64,000 bases of DNA from positions 838,183 through 902,182 of the forward strand of contig CAXBLY010000001.1 of the NCBI GenBank assembly GCA_963976865.1, in the 5' to 3' direction. Position numbers and translations under genes: made by a program. This document shows, one piece after another, positions 17,366 to 26,427 of the stretch; within the stretch, counting starts at the first letter, position 1; the number at the start of each line of letters is the position of its first letter. The notes under the pieces were generated by a model, which worked only from the letters and a program-made list of their open reading frames with translations, ran no database searches and was not told the origin of the DNA. This DNA comes from UBA1858 sp963976865. Lineage in GTDB: Bacteria; Pseudomonadota; Gammaproteobacteria; UBA4575.

Positions 17366-18616
17366 TTGGCGACAAAACTGAATATACCCTGGTGGGGGAA
17401 AGAGGAGTCAAATACTCTCAGGATTCTTTTCTGGTTTAGAGCATTTTCAATTCTCGGCCAAATTGCAACATCAATACTTGCAAAACTGGTGTTCTCATTT
17501 CCCCTGAATGGAATTGGAATTACTGTCGTTATTTCCAGTCTGGTAATGGTGAACATATTTACCCTGTTACGCTCGGCTAATGTGTCTGAACCGTCTAATC
17601 TGGAAATATTTTTTCAGTTGTTTATTGATATTGCAGCACTAAGCGCGCTGTTTTATTTCTCCGGAGGAGCAACCAATCCATTTGTATCGATGTATTTGTT
17701 GCCTGTTGCTATCGGTGCGATCCTGCTGCCACAGGCGTGGGTGTGGGTATTGGCGTTAACCAGCATGGCAGCTTATTCTTATCTGATGTGGCTATATCCA
17801 AATCAGCATTTACATCACAGTAGTCAATCGTTCTCATTACATGTTTTTGGCATGTGGGTAAGCTTTGTTTTAAGCGCTGGTGTCATTGCATTTTTCGTTG
17901 TTAAGATGCGTGCTGTACTACAGCATAAGGATCAATTGCTTACATCAATTAGAGAGAAGGCAATTAAAGACGAAAAACTGGTTTCACTGGGAGCACTTGC
18001 TGCGAGTACAGCCCATGAAATGGGAACACCGCTTGGAACAATTCAGTTAATAACAGCTGAGCTTGAAGAAAATAAAATTAGTCAGGAAGAAATACATACT
18101 TTGCTAGAGCAGGTTAAGCGATGTAAACAGGCGCTTGCTGAAATGTCGACCTCTGCGGGAGGTTTGCATGTTGAAGGGGATGGTGTCATTGATTTCAAAG
18201 AGTTTCTGTTGGATTTGTTAGCGCGTTGGCAACAGACAAGAGCGTCAGTAACACTAAAGAAAAAGATTTCAGGTAAAACAAAAGTGGGAGTGGTTGCAGC
18301 TAAAACTCTATCCAAAGCTATTACTAACCTGCTGGATAATGCTGCAGATGCATCACCTAATATTGTCTGTATCAATGCAGACTGGGGAGACACTGAAGCG
18401 CAGTTAACAATTATTGATCAGGGCGACGGTATAGATCCGGAAATATTAGCTGACATTGGCACTAAACCTTATTCGAGCAAGCCTGATGGAATCGGGCTGG
18501 GTGTGTTTCTCGCCCAGGAGATTATTCAGAGAATGGGTGGGACTATCAGGCTGAATAACAGGCTTTCGGGTGGCGTGGAAACACTCATCACATTGCCCGT
18601 GCAGATGTTGAAATAA
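17366..18616 (+). CDS. regB: Redox-sensing sensor histidine kinase RegB/PrrB
   Basis: The 416-residue protein has six membrane spans (about residues 25-180), with the quinone-sensing motif GGATNPF at 100-106. A dimerisation/H-box LGALAASTAHEMGTPLGT follows with phospho-accepting H217, then an ATPase domain (NLLDNAADAS, DQGDGI, GIGLGVF). C253 lies 36 residues after the histidine, close to where RegB has its redox-active cysteine. The start is TTG 17366 with AGGTGG five bases upstream. regA follows after two bases; senC, often found between or near them, is absent here. Confidence 0.9.
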   Translation: MATKLNIPWWGKEESNTLRILFWFRAFSILGQIATSILAKLVFSFPLNGIGITVVISSLVMVNIFTLLRSANVSEPSNLEIFFQLFIDIAALSALFYFSGGATNPFVSMYLLPVAIGAILLPQAWVWVLALTSMAAYSYLMWLYPNQHLHHSSQSFSLHVFGMWVSFVLSAGVIAFFVVKMRAVLQHKDQLLTSIREKAIKDEKLVSLGALAASTAHEMGTPLGTIQLITAELEENKISQEEIHTLLEQVKRCKQALAEMSTSAGGLHVEGDGVIDFKEFLLDLLARWQQTRASVTLKKKISGKTKVGVVAAKTLSKAITNLLDNAADASPNIVCINADWGDTEAQLTIIDQGDGIDPEILADIGTKPYSSKPDGIGLGVFLAQEIIQRMGGTIRLNNRLSGGVETLITLPVQMLK

Positions 18617-18618
18617 GT

Positions 18619-19149
18619 ATGACGAGTAGTGTAATTATTGTTGATGATGATGTTCCATTTTGCAGTGCATTGAGTCGTGCATTTGCTAAACGTGGTTACA
18701 TGGCCATTTGTGCGCACAGCGTGGTCGAGCTTGGAAACATGAAAAAGCTTGGCGAAGTGGAATATGGTGTAGTTGATTTGAGACTGGGTGAAGAGTCAGG
18801 ACTGAACGCGATCAAGTTATTGCTGGCAAATAACCCCAATATGAAAATTGTTATGCTAACTGCCTATGCAAGTATCGCCACCACTGTGGAAGCCATGAAA
18901 CTCGGTGCGATGAACTATTTAACCAAGCCTGCATCAGTTCAGGAAATTATTGATAAATTACTGCGGTCACCTAATGAAGGTGATGCGCTTATTGAAGAGA
19001 CTCCATTGTCTGTAAAAAGACTGGAGTGGGAACATTTGCAGAAAGTTTTGCTGGAACATGATGGCAATATTTCTGCTGCAGCAAGAGCGCTGAATATGCA
19101 TCGTAGAACTTTGCAGCGAAAATTGCAGAAGCGGCCAGTGAAAAGATAA
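18619..19149 (+). CDS. regA: Response regulator RegA/PrrA with Fis-type helix-turn-helix
   Basis: The 176-residue protein has a receiver domain with acidic pocket D10/D11, phospho-acceptor D53 (VVDLRL) and K103 (LTKPAS). A short linker leads to a C-terminal Fis-type HTH (ISAAARALNMHRRTLQRKLQKR, about residues 150-172). That helix is nearly invariant in RegA/PrrA/ActR regulators. RegA controls carbon fixation, respiration and other redox-linked genes in Proteobacteria. It is translationally coupled with regB. Confidence 0.93.
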   Translation: MTSSVIIVDDDVPFCSALSRAFAKRGYMAICAHSVVELGNMKKLGEVEYGVVDLRLGEESGLNAIKLLLANNPNMKIVMLTAYASIATTVEAMKLGAMNYLTKPASVQEIIDKLLRSPNEGDALIEETPLSVKRLEWEHLQKVLLEHDGNISAAARALNMHRRTLQRKLQKRPVKR

Positions 19150-19157
19150 ACTTTCCG

Positions 19158-20309
19158 TTAATCAATACAGATATTTTTGATTAGTTGTCTGTAAAGCTGA
19201 ATGCCAGACTCGATTTGTTCATGTTCAATGTATTCGTCAGGCTGATGGGCAACATCAATACTGCCAGGGCCGAGCACTATCGTTTCCATTCCCATTTGAG
19301 AGAAGTAGGGGCCTTCAGTGGCAAATACAACAGAATTACTTTGCACCTGTGTTAACTGCTCAGCAATTTTAACGATATTACTTGTGCTGGGAGTCGCCAG
19401 GGCAGGAGTGCCATCAAACAGACTGCTAAATTCACATTCGAGTTTGCGTCGCTGGGCTATTTCTAACACCATATCATGCAGATTATTTCTAACCGCATTG
19501 AGTTCCATATCCGGAAGAATACGCAAGTCATAATGTAATTCGCACTGACCACAAATTCGATTGGGGTTATCTCCACCATGGATGTGGCCTAAATTGAGTG
19601 TGGGGTGCGGAATTGCAAAGTCTCTATTTGTGAACTGTTTGCCCAGCGTGTCTCTGTAGTCAAGCATTGCCTGCATAATTTCATGCATGCCTTCCAGAGC
19701 ATTATTTCCTAAAGAAGGATCACTTGAGTGACCGGATCTGCCAGTCAAACGAATGCTATCCATAAAGATACCTTTATGCTGGTGCACAGGTTTTAGATTG
19801 GTTGGTTCTCCAATCACACAATAACGGCCTAATCTGGTGTTGCCTTTAAGTAAGGCCTTCACGCCTGACATGGAACTCTCTTCGTCAGCGGTCGCGAGTA
19901 TGACTAGTGGCTTTTTCAGCTTGCTGGTATCGATACTCAGTAATGAAGTTATCACGAGGGCGAAGAAGCTCTTCATATCGCTCGTCCCCAAGCCGTAATA
20001 ACGACGATCTACCTGAGTGAATGTAAATGGATCAAAATTCCACAAGCTTTCATCGCACGGGACAGTGTCCGTATGGCCAGATAGAGCCAGTCCATCATCA
20101 CCGTTGCCCAGACGAGCAATTAGATTGGCTTTATTATTTTGATCAGGCAATGTCTGAATATCAATATCAAAGCCAAAACCGTCCAGCCACTCAGCCAGTA
20201 AGTGTATAACTGCCAGGTTACTGCTGTCTAAATGGGGATGTGTACTGCTAACAGAAGGACTGGAAATTAATTTTTCCAGCATGTCATGTGTGACAGGTGC
20301 TTTCGCCAT
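19158..20309 (-). CDS. argE: Acetylornithine deacetylase ArgE (M20 family)
   Basis: The 383-residue enzyme belongs to the M20 metallohydrolases. Metal-ligand regions are GHTDTVPCD, ADEESSMSGVKA (catalytic glutamate) and VIGEPTNLKPVHQHKG. It removes acetate from N-acetylornithine to give ornithine. The ATG at 20309 is chosen; an upstream GTG-like start at 20351 would overlap dgkA. It follows dgkA by 16 bp. Its partner argA lies at 12838-14115, so the linear acetylated arginine route operates. Confidence 0.9.
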   Translation of the reverse strand: MAKAPVTHDMLEKLISSPSVSSTHPHLDSSNLAVIHLLAEWLDGFGFDIDIQTLPDQNNKANLIARLGNGDDGLALSGHTDTVPCDESLWNFDPFTFTQVDRRYYGLGTSDMKSFFALVITSLLSIDTSKLKKPLVILATADEESSMSGVKALLKGNTRLGRYCVIGEPTNLKPVHQHKGIFMDSIRLTGRSGHSSDPSLGNNALEGMHEIMQAMLDYRDTLGKQFTNRDFAIPHPTLNLGHIHGGDNPNRICGQCELHYDLRILPDMELNAVRNNLHDMVLEIAQRRKLECEFSSLFDGTPALATPSTSNIVKIAEQLTQVQSNSVVFATEGPYFSQMGMETIVLGPGSIDVAHQPDEYIEHEQIESGIQLYRQLIKNICID

Positions 20310-20325
20310 TAAAATACTGAGGCCA

Positions 20326-20694
20326 TCAGAAAACGAAACGGTCCAGAGCAACCAGGCTCCATACGCATATAATAAGCATATTGCTCAGGAAAACTGCGGC
20401 AGATCCGGCATCTTTTGCCAGGCCAGATAACTCGTGTCGTTCAAGGCCAACCCTGTCTACTGCATGCTCGATGCCTGTATTCAGAAGTTCTACTATTAAG
20501 ACGATAAATAAAGGGATGATTAATAGCGCAGTCTGCGTGAGTGTTTCGCCAAGGAAAAAGGCAGCCGGGAACATGATAATGCCAGTGAGTATTTCTTCAC
20601 GAAAAGCCGCTTCACTTTTCCATGTAGATGCTATGCCCTTGCAGGAAAATATAACCGCGTTATAGATACGTTTTAAGCCGAATGTAGCCTGCAT
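20326..20694 (-). CDS. dgkA: Diacylglycerol kinase DgkA
   Basis: This 122-residue integral-membrane kinase has three spans. The conserved EAAFREEILTGI segment near residue 30 and the VELLNTGIEHAVDRVG block near 68-84 hold the catalytic glutamates. It phosphorylates diacylglycerol released by membrane-derived glycan synthesis. It lies between mtdA (21 bp upstream) and argE, probably on the same transcript as mtdA. Confidence 0.92.
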   Translation of the reverse strand: MQATFGLKRIYNAVIFSCKGIASTWKSEAAFREEILTGIIMFPAAFFLGETLTQTALLIIPLFIVLIVELLNTGIEHAVDRVGLERHELSGLAKDAGSAAVFLSNMLIICVWSLVALDRFVF

Positions 20695-20715
20695 GGTAAT
20701 AGTGGTGCTGTTTAC

Positions 20716-21573
20716 CTAAAGAAGTGATTCGGCAGTCTGATAGACTTCTTTTGCATCAAGTACCAGATCATTGCTCTCAAACAAGCGTGCAATGCAAGCA
20801 CGATGTAATTTCAGCTTTAATGCGCCTACGCCAATACCACCAAAAATACGCTTACCAAAACGATCTTCATTTTTATCCATCATGTCTATGCCCTCGAACC
20901 CCAGAGGTGGCGCTGTATTTACATCAGCCAGAACTTCTAAGGTTGGATGATTCTGCCAGTGGTCGGCTCGTAACAACTGGATGCCAGTCTTGCCTGCGCC
21001 AAATACAATATGGGCATTATTCAGTGCAGCTGCGATTGTGTCATCGTCTGAGGCTACCATCGGTTCCAGATCGACACCAAATTGCTGTTTCATTAACTCG
21101 CATGACTGCTGTGAGCGATCAAGCTTGCGTGAAGTCAGCCTTACATTGGCTCCATTCATAGCCAGCATGGCTGCGGCACGTTGACCAACCGGACCAGTAC
21201 CTGCGAGGACTACCGCAGTTTTGCCTTTAACATCAGTTGAGTTGGTGATCAGTGCGACACCTGCGGCAGCAGTGGTATTGCAGCCATTGCTGTCGAGCAT
21301 TACAGAAACACGGAATTTTTGAAAAAATATCTTTTGTACGGCTGCAAATAACTCCTGCCCAGCTGCTAGATCACTACCGCCTACGAATAGCGCAGTGTTC
21401 TTTTTATTCTTGGGTGCACGTGTATATATTGCACCTTCAACCAGCGAGTAGCAGTTCTCGGGTGTAATCCCGGCAAGTTGTGTGACGTGATCTGCGCCAC
21501 CATCATAGGCAACAACAGAATCAAACACGCTGGGTATTGCATCGGTATCAAAATGATAAAGTAATTTTTTCAT
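20716..21573 (-). CDS. mtdA: NADP-dependent methylene-H4F/methylene-H4MPT dehydrogenase MtdA
   Basis: The 285-residue protein matches MtdA of Methylobacterium along its length: KKLLYHFDTDAIPSVFDSVVAYDGGADH at the start, CMLDSNGCNTTAAAGVA-type block mid-protein (here VMLDSNGCNTTAAAG), the NADP-binding GTGPVGQRAAAML, and FGGIGVGALKLKLHRACIARLFES near the end. MtdA interconverts methylene- and methenyl-tetrahydrofolate (and the H4MPT forms) with NADP, feeding methylene-H4F to serine synthesis. It closes the serine-cycle run. The usual partner fchA (methenyl-H4F cyclohydrolase) is absent here; FolD at 30290 may cover that step. Confidence 0.93.
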   Translation of the reverse strand: MKKLLYHFDTDAIPSVFDSVVAYDGGADHVTQLAGITPENCYSLVEGAIYTRAPKNKKNTALFVGGSDLAAGQELFAAVQKIFFQKFRVSVMLDSNGCNTTAAAGVALITNSTDVKGKTAVVLAGTGPVGQRAAAMLAMNGANVRLTSRKLDRSQQSCELMKQQFGVDLEPMVASDDDTIAAALNNAHIVFGAGKTGIQLLRADHWQNHPTLEVLADVNTAPPLGFEGIDMMDKNEDRFGKRIFGGIGVGALKLKLHRACIARLFESNDLVLDAKEVYQTAESLL

Positions 21574-21613
21574 AGTTTAATTCAATGTTAATTGGAGACA
21601 CATGGTTGGTGCT

Positions 21614-24409
21614 TTAGCCTGTCCAGCCTAATCCTGCGGCAACACAGTTAATTGATAACAGTAATGGTACTAAATTTGATTTTTGAGACTTTTCAGTTGA
21701 ATCAGATGATCTAAATTGCTGTACTAATTTCACCTGCTCTAAACCAATTTGCTTAATACCGTTGATGCGAGTCGCCATGGTGTCATGGAAGTTGGGGAAT
21801 CGTTTGCATAGCTCAGCTTCCTGAGTGACTTTTAAAATCATCTGCTCAGTCAGTTTGCGCTCTTGACTAATCAGGTCCATGATTTTCTTGCTGCTATCCT
21901 GATCTTCGACTAACGTTGCATATTCGTTAGCAACATCGAAATCAGTCAGGAATAGCATTTTTTCAACATTATCTGTAATCAGTCTGAAGATAGGGCATTT
22001 CTCAAACATTTCATGCAGCATCATCAGTCCCTGATCTCCGCGGACACTTAATAGCTGCTGGATTGCGCTACCGTAACCATACCAGCCAGGAACCATCAGA
22101 CGGTTTTGAGTCCACGCAAACACCCATGGAATTGCACGCAGGTCATCCAGGCTGTTTGCGCCAAAGCGGCGAGCCGGTCGTGAACCTATTTTCATTAAAG
22201 TCAGTTCCTCAACGGGACTTGCGTACTGATAGAAATCAACAAGCCCTGGGCATTCAACCAGTCCACGGTATGCTACCTGTGAAGTCCCTGATAATGCTTC
22301 CATGATTTCGTCATACTCTGCACGATTTTGCAGGTTGGGATCCTGCTTTGAAAATAGTGTGTGGGATAATACGCTGGCAGCAAGTAATTCCATTTGCTGT
22401 TCGGCCACTTCACGGTTAGCAAATTTACCCGACACTACTTCACCCTGTTCGGTGACTCTCATGCGTCCATTGATGGTACCTGCGGGTTGTGCAGCAATAG
22501 CGCGTCCTGCAGGTGCACCGCCACGTGATACTGAGCCACCGCGACCGTGGAAGAATGAGATTTGTATGCCGTGCTTTTCACCAGCCTGATAGATTTTGGT
22601 TTGAGCTTTACTGACTTCCCATGTGGAACAGACACAGCCACCATCTTTGTTGGAATCAGAATAGCCGACCATGATTTCCTGGTGCCCACCAAATTCTTTG
22701 ATAGTGCGTTGTACGAATGGTATTTCCAGCAGATCCTCGAGAATGGCTGGACCATTGCGTAAATCATCAATGGTTTCCAAAAGCGGGACTATTAATATGC
22801 GGCATGAGTCGATATGTTTTTTATCAGTAAATAAACCAGCATATTTGGCCAGTAAATATACGCCGATAATGTCTTCGCTGGACTGAGTCATACTTAATAT
22901 GAATACGCCAAAAGCATCGCGATCAATTTTTTCCTGCAGGGTCAAAATTAAACGCATTAAGTCCATAGTGGCAGCACTCATCTCAGTCAGTGTGCTGAAC
23001 TGTGGGAGTCTGTCTAAAGGTTCTTTTAATTTTTCCAGTAACCACTCGCGCCATTCCTTGCTTTCCTTGGCGGGAGGCTCCTGGTCTGCGCCATTCTGGA
23101 TTTTCCAGATGTCCTGTAATGTCTGTGTTGTGACGGTTGAATTTTGCCTTAGATCCAGATTGGTTGTGTGGAATCCAAATGCTTCCACTCCGTGCCGGAA
23201 TGGACGAATGTAATTCATGCAAAGTGATTCACATTTAGCTGCAATCAGGCCATCTTCAATAACACGCAGATCGTCTGCTACTTCGCTGGCAGATCTGTAA
23301 GCAATGGATTGATTGCTGTCAGTTGATAACTGATAGAGATTAGCGGTAAGCCTTTTTATTATGCAATAAATGATTTGTCTGAATACTTCACCAGGATTGC
23401 GGGACTTAATACTTTCCGCTTCACCGCTTTGTTCCAGAATGGTATTTAACTGCTCATAAAAATGTTCAGGTAGTTTGACTGAATGATTGGCAATACTTAA
23501 GTAAGAGCCTAGCTTTCTTAGTTCCGCCAGATAATGCTGTAATGTTGCTTTTGCTGATTGCTTAACGGCATGTTCTGTTACTTCAGTCGTAACGAAAGGA
23601 TTACCATCGCGATCACCACCTATCCATGAGCCAAATTGAAAAAAGGCCGGTATATTAAATTGCTGATTTGGGTAATAGGTATTTAGTACTCTTTCCAGTT
23701 CTGAATATAGTGCGACAACACCTTCGTACAGGGATTCTTTGAAGAAGTGCATTCCCCAGGAAATTTCCTGCTGTACTGTTGGCTTTTCCAGGCGAATTTC
23801 ACCAGTCAACCAGAGAAGGTCAATTTCATCGCGTACTTTTAGTTTAAGCATTTCCCTTTCGCGAGGAGTCGAACGATCTTTTTCAAGCTGTTTAAGCAAC
23901 ATGTAAATACGATGATGTATTTCCAGAACTGTGACGCGTTTGGCTTCAGTTGGGTGGGCTGTAATCGTTGGTAAGATCGATGAGTTTTCCAGTACGTTTT
24001 GCAGTTGCTCGGCTGAGACGCCTTCACTTGCAGCCTGTGATACTACCTGGGCAAATGTACCCGGCACTTGATTATGTCCAATTTCTGTTTCAATCAAGCG
24101 TAAACGCTTTTCATTCACATGCTGATCTAATGTAGATAACAACTGAAACCATATTCCGTAGGCCTGTAACGAGTAAGTCAGTAACTTCTCTTTGGAATGA
24201 CGTAGTTCCTGTTTGCCAAGAATGATCTCTTCGATTTCCGGGCTGCGCTTGCGAATAACATCAAGCAAGCTGTTGAATAATAATTCGGATACCTCGTCAC
24301 CATACTTTGAAACCCGTTCAGAGATAGATGCGCTGCTGGAAACAGAAACAAACTGAGTCCAGTTGGATAAAAATGATTTTATCGACATTGATTTTTTCTT
24401 GGTAGACAT
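21614..24409 (-). CDS. ppc: Phosphoenolpyruvate carboxylase
   Basis: The 931-residue enzyme carboxylates PEP to oxaloacetate. Catalytic motifs are present: TAHPTEAKR (residues 150-158), GGDRDGNPFVT, GYSDSNKDGG and the glycine-rich FHGRGGSVSRGGAP. The last block differs from the enteric GRGGTIGRGGAP, and the C-terminus GLGWTG differs from the common GMRNTG, suggesting a serine-cycle-type paralogue. In the serine cycle this enzyme fixes the CO2 that yields malate. A hairpin terminator lies between hprA and ppc. Confidence 0.95.
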   Translation of the reverse strand: MSTKKKSMSIKSFLSNWTQFVSVSSSASISERVSKYGDEVSELLFNSLLDVIRKRSPEIEEIILGKQELRHSKEKLLTYSLQAYGIWFQLLSTLDQHVNEKRLRLIETEIGHNQVPGTFAQVVSQAASEGVSAEQLQNVLENSSILPTITAHPTEAKRVTVLEIHHRIYMLLKQLEKDRSTPREREMLKLKVRDEIDLLWLTGEIRLEKPTVQQEISWGMHFFKESLYEGVVALYSELERVLNTYYPNQQFNIPAFFQFGSWIGGDRDGNPFVTTEVTEHAVKQSAKATLQHYLAELRKLGSYLSIANHSVKLPEHFYEQLNTILEQSGEAESIKSRNPGEVFRQIIYCIIKRLTANLYQLSTDSNQSIAYRSASEVADDLRVIEDGLIAAKCESLCMNYIRPFRHGVEAFGFHTTNLDLRQNSTVTTQTLQDIWKIQNGADQEPPAKESKEWREWLLEKLKEPLDRLPQFSTLTEMSAATMDLMRLILTLQEKIDRDAFGVFILSMTQSSEDIIGVYLLAKYAGLFTDKKHIDSCRILIVPLLETIDDLRNGPAILEDLLEIPFVQRTIKEFGGHQEIMVGYSDSNKDGGCVCSTWEVSKAQTKIYQAGEKHGIQISFFHGRGGSVSRGGAPAGRAIAAQPAGTINGRMRVTEQGEVVSGKFANREVAEQQMELLAASVLSHTLFSKQDPNLQNRAEYDEIMEALSGTSQVAYRGLVECPGLVDFYQYASPVEELTLMKIGSRPARRFGANSLDDLRAIPWVFAWTQNRLMVPGWYGYGSAIQQLLSVRGDQGLMMLHEMFEKCPIFRLITDNVEKMLFLTDFDVANEYATLVEDQDSSKKIMDLISQERKLTEQMILKVTQEAELCKRFPNFHDTMATRINGIKQIGLEQVKLVQQFRSSDSTEKSQKSNLVPLLLSINCVAAGLGWTG

Positions 24410-24434
24410 AAAATGGTTTAGTCCTCATACGTGC

Positions 24435-24459
24435 AAAAGGAGGCAAACTGCCTCCTTTT
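24435..24459 (-). terminator. Intrinsic terminator between hprA and ppc
   Basis: Perfect 11-bp arms AAAAGGAGGCA (24435-24445) and TGCCTCCTTTT (24449-24459) enclose a three-base loop. On the minus strand the stem ends in TTTT. It lies 26 bp before the ppc start, so it could attenuate read-through from hprA into ppc. The arms also contain AGGAGG and CCTCC, so the hairpin could sequester a Shine-Dalgarno-like sequence, though it is rather far from the ppc ATG. Confidence 0.65.
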
Positions 24460-24482
24460 AGATAAGTTATTAAACAATACTG

Positions 24483-24497
24483 TTCACATTATGTGAA
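24483..24497. promoter_or_regulatory. Short palindrome upstream of ppc
   Basis: TTCACAT-T-ATGTGAA is a 7-bp perfect inverted repeat, 74 bp upstream of the ppc start and 35 bp after the hprA stop. The half-sites resemble CRP/FNR-family half-sites but face outward with a one-base centre, so it is not a standard CRP box. It is a possible operator for ppc; no regulator is identified. Confidence 0.3.
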
Positions 24498-24531
24498 GCA
24501 ATGAATGTTCATAGCCGATTAAACTGCAGTT

Positions 24532-25500
24532 TTATACCAGCTTGTCCCTTGGGGTTTCTCCCGCGAAGAAAGCTCTTAAATTTTCTAAAACACGCTCACC
24601 CATTGCGATTCTTGTTTCAACGGATGCACTACCAAGGTGCGGCAGTAGTACTGCGTTTTCACAATCAAGGAATCCAGGGTCCAATTTGGGTTCACCTTCA
24701 AACACATCAAGTCCCGCGCCTGCTATTGTGCCATTTTTCAGTGCAGCAATAAGCGCTTTGTTATCGATCACATCACCACGTGCCGAGTTTATCAGTACTG
24801 CATGCTTTTGCATCATGCCGATACGCTCTTCATTCAGAAGGTGGTAAGTGTCTTTGCCACCAGGGCAATGCAGAGATACAAAGTCAGCTTTTTGTAGTAC
24901 TTCTTCAACACTCATTTGTGTTGCGCCAAATTTATTAATGACTTCTTTCGAAGGTGGGTACGGATCACTAAAAACAATGTTCATACCGAATCCAAAATGG
25001 GCGCGTGCAGCAGTCGCCTGGGCAATACGACCAAAACCGATACAACCCAGGGTTTTACCAGTGACTTTCGTTGCCATCATGTGAGTTGGACGCCAGCCAG
25101 TCCATTCTCCGCTGCGAAGATGACGTTCGCCTTCACCAATTCTACGTGCCGCAGAAAGTAGTAAACCCATGGCGATATCCGCAGTACAGTCCGTCAATAC
25201 TTCTGGTGTATTTGTGACGGTTAAGCCACGTGCCTTAGCCGCATCCAGATCTATGTGATTAAAGCCAACGCCATAGCTGCCTATGATTTTGGCAGATATA
25301 TCTGCTGTACCTAGAACGTCCGCATTAATCGGATCAGTTACTGTAGGACAGAATGCATCACAGTTGTTTAACGCAGCTTTTAATTCATCTGGTGTCATAG
25401 CGACATCACTTTCATTAAGTTGAACGTCGTATAACTCTTTTAGTTTTGCCTCAACTGGCTCTGGCCACTTGCGGGTAACAATAACCTTGGGTTTACTCAT
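24532..25500 (-). CDS. hprA: Hydroxypyruvate reductase / D-glycerate dehydrogenase
   Basis: The 322-residue protein is a D-2-hydroxyacid dehydrogenase. It has NAD-binding GCIGFGRIAQATAAR (about residue 150) and the catalytic triad arginine in NSARGDVID, glutamate in DVFEGEP and histidine in LPHLGSAS. In the serine cycle it reduces hydroxypyruvate, the product of Sga, to D-glycerate. Its place between mtkB and ppc supports this over a general glyoxylate reductase. It has a good ribosome-binding site (AAGGAGA just upstream). Confidence 0.93.
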   Translation of the reverse strand: MSKPKVIVTRKWPEPVEAKLKELYDVQLNESDVAMTPDELKAALNNCDAFCPTVTDPINADVLGTADISAKIIGSYGVGFNHIDLDAAKARGLTVTNTPEVLTDCTADIAMGLLLSAARRIGEGERHLRSGEWTGWRPTHMMATKVTGKTLGCIGFGRIAQATAARAHFGFGMNIVFSDPYPPSKEVINKFGATQMSVEEVLQKADFVSLHCPGGKDTYHLLNEERIGMMQKHAVLINSARGDVIDNKALIAALKNGTIAGAGLDVFEGEPKLDPGFLDCENAVLLPHLGSASVETRIAMGERVLENLRAFFAGETPRDKLV

Positions 25501-25527
25501 TAAGATTCTCCTTAAGACTCTTTTAGA

Positions 25528-26415
25528 CTATAAATCTTTTAAAACTCTTTCCATGGTGCTACCCAGATCTGATGGAGTAGGGGCAACCACTACACCAGCT
25601 GCTTCCAGCAGAGCAACTTTTTCGGCCGCACTTTCACCAACACCGGAAACAATCGCACCCGCATGACCCATACGGCGTCCTTTGGGAGCGGTGAGTCCTG
25701 CAATGTAGGCAACCAGTGGTTTAGTCATATGATTTTTGAAAAATTCTGCAGCCTCAGCTTCTTGTGGGCCGCCAATTTCACCAATCATCATTACAGCTTT
25801 AGTATCAGGGTCATTTTCAAAATGCTCGAGAATATCGCGGTGTGAACTTCCATTAATAGGGTCGCCGCCAATTCCCACGCTAGTGGTAATTCCAATGCCG
25901 CGGTCTTTCATTTGTGATGCCGCTTCGTAGCCTAATGTGCCAGAACGGCCAACAACACCTACATTGCCTTCCATATAAATGTGGTCAGGCATAATTCCCA
26001 GCATGGCTTTTCCCGGGCTGATAGTCCCGGCACAGTTTGGCCCTGTTAGTACCATGCGATCTTCTTTCTTGTAACGGTACATGTAACGTTTCACTTTCAT
26101 CATGTCCTGAGCGGGGATGCCATCCGAAATGGCGACACAGTATTTAATGCCTGCGTCCGCCGCTTCCATGATTGAATCGGCCGCAAATGCAGCAGGAACA
26201 AAAATAATACTGGCTTCAGCGCCCGCTTCTTTTACAGCTTCTTTCACTGTGTTGAAGACAGGTTTGCCTAAATGCTCCTGACCGCCTTTACCAGGCGTCA
26301 CACCACCAACCAGGTTGGTGCCGTACTTCATCATTTCTTCAGCATGGAATGTACCAATCTTGCCAGTAAAACCCTGGACGATGACTTTGGTATTTTCATG
26401 TAATAAAACAGTCAT
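25528..26415 (-). CDS. mtkB: Malate-CoA ligase (malate thiokinase) alpha subunit
   Basis: The 295-residue protein belongs to the SucD family. It has the CoA-binding N-terminal Rossmann domain (VQGFTGKIGTFHAEEMM) and a phospho-histidine in GRRMGHAGAIVSG near residue 250. It partners with the beta subunit 12 bp upstream. Placement among serine-cycle genes and close similarity to MtkB of methylotrophs indicate malate, rather than succinate, as the acid. The complex makes malyl-CoA from malate, ATP and CoA for the lyase Mcl. Confidence 0.92.
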   Translation of the reverse strand: MTVLLHENTKVIVQGFTGKIGTFHAEEMMKYGTNLVGGVTPGKGGQEHLGKPVFNTVKEAVKEAGAEASIIFVPAAFAADSIMEAADAGIKYCVAISDGIPAQDMMKVKRYMYRYKKEDRMVLTGPNCAGTISPGKAMLGIMPDHIYMEGNVGVVGRSGTLGYEAASQMKDRGIGITTSVGIGGDPINGSSHRDILEHFENDPDTKAVMMIGEIGGPQEAEAAEFFKNHMTKPLVAYIAGLTAPKGRRMGHAGAIVSGVGESAAEKVALLEAAGVVVAPTPSDLGSTMERVLKDL

Positions 26416-26427
26416 TTTTAAATCTCC

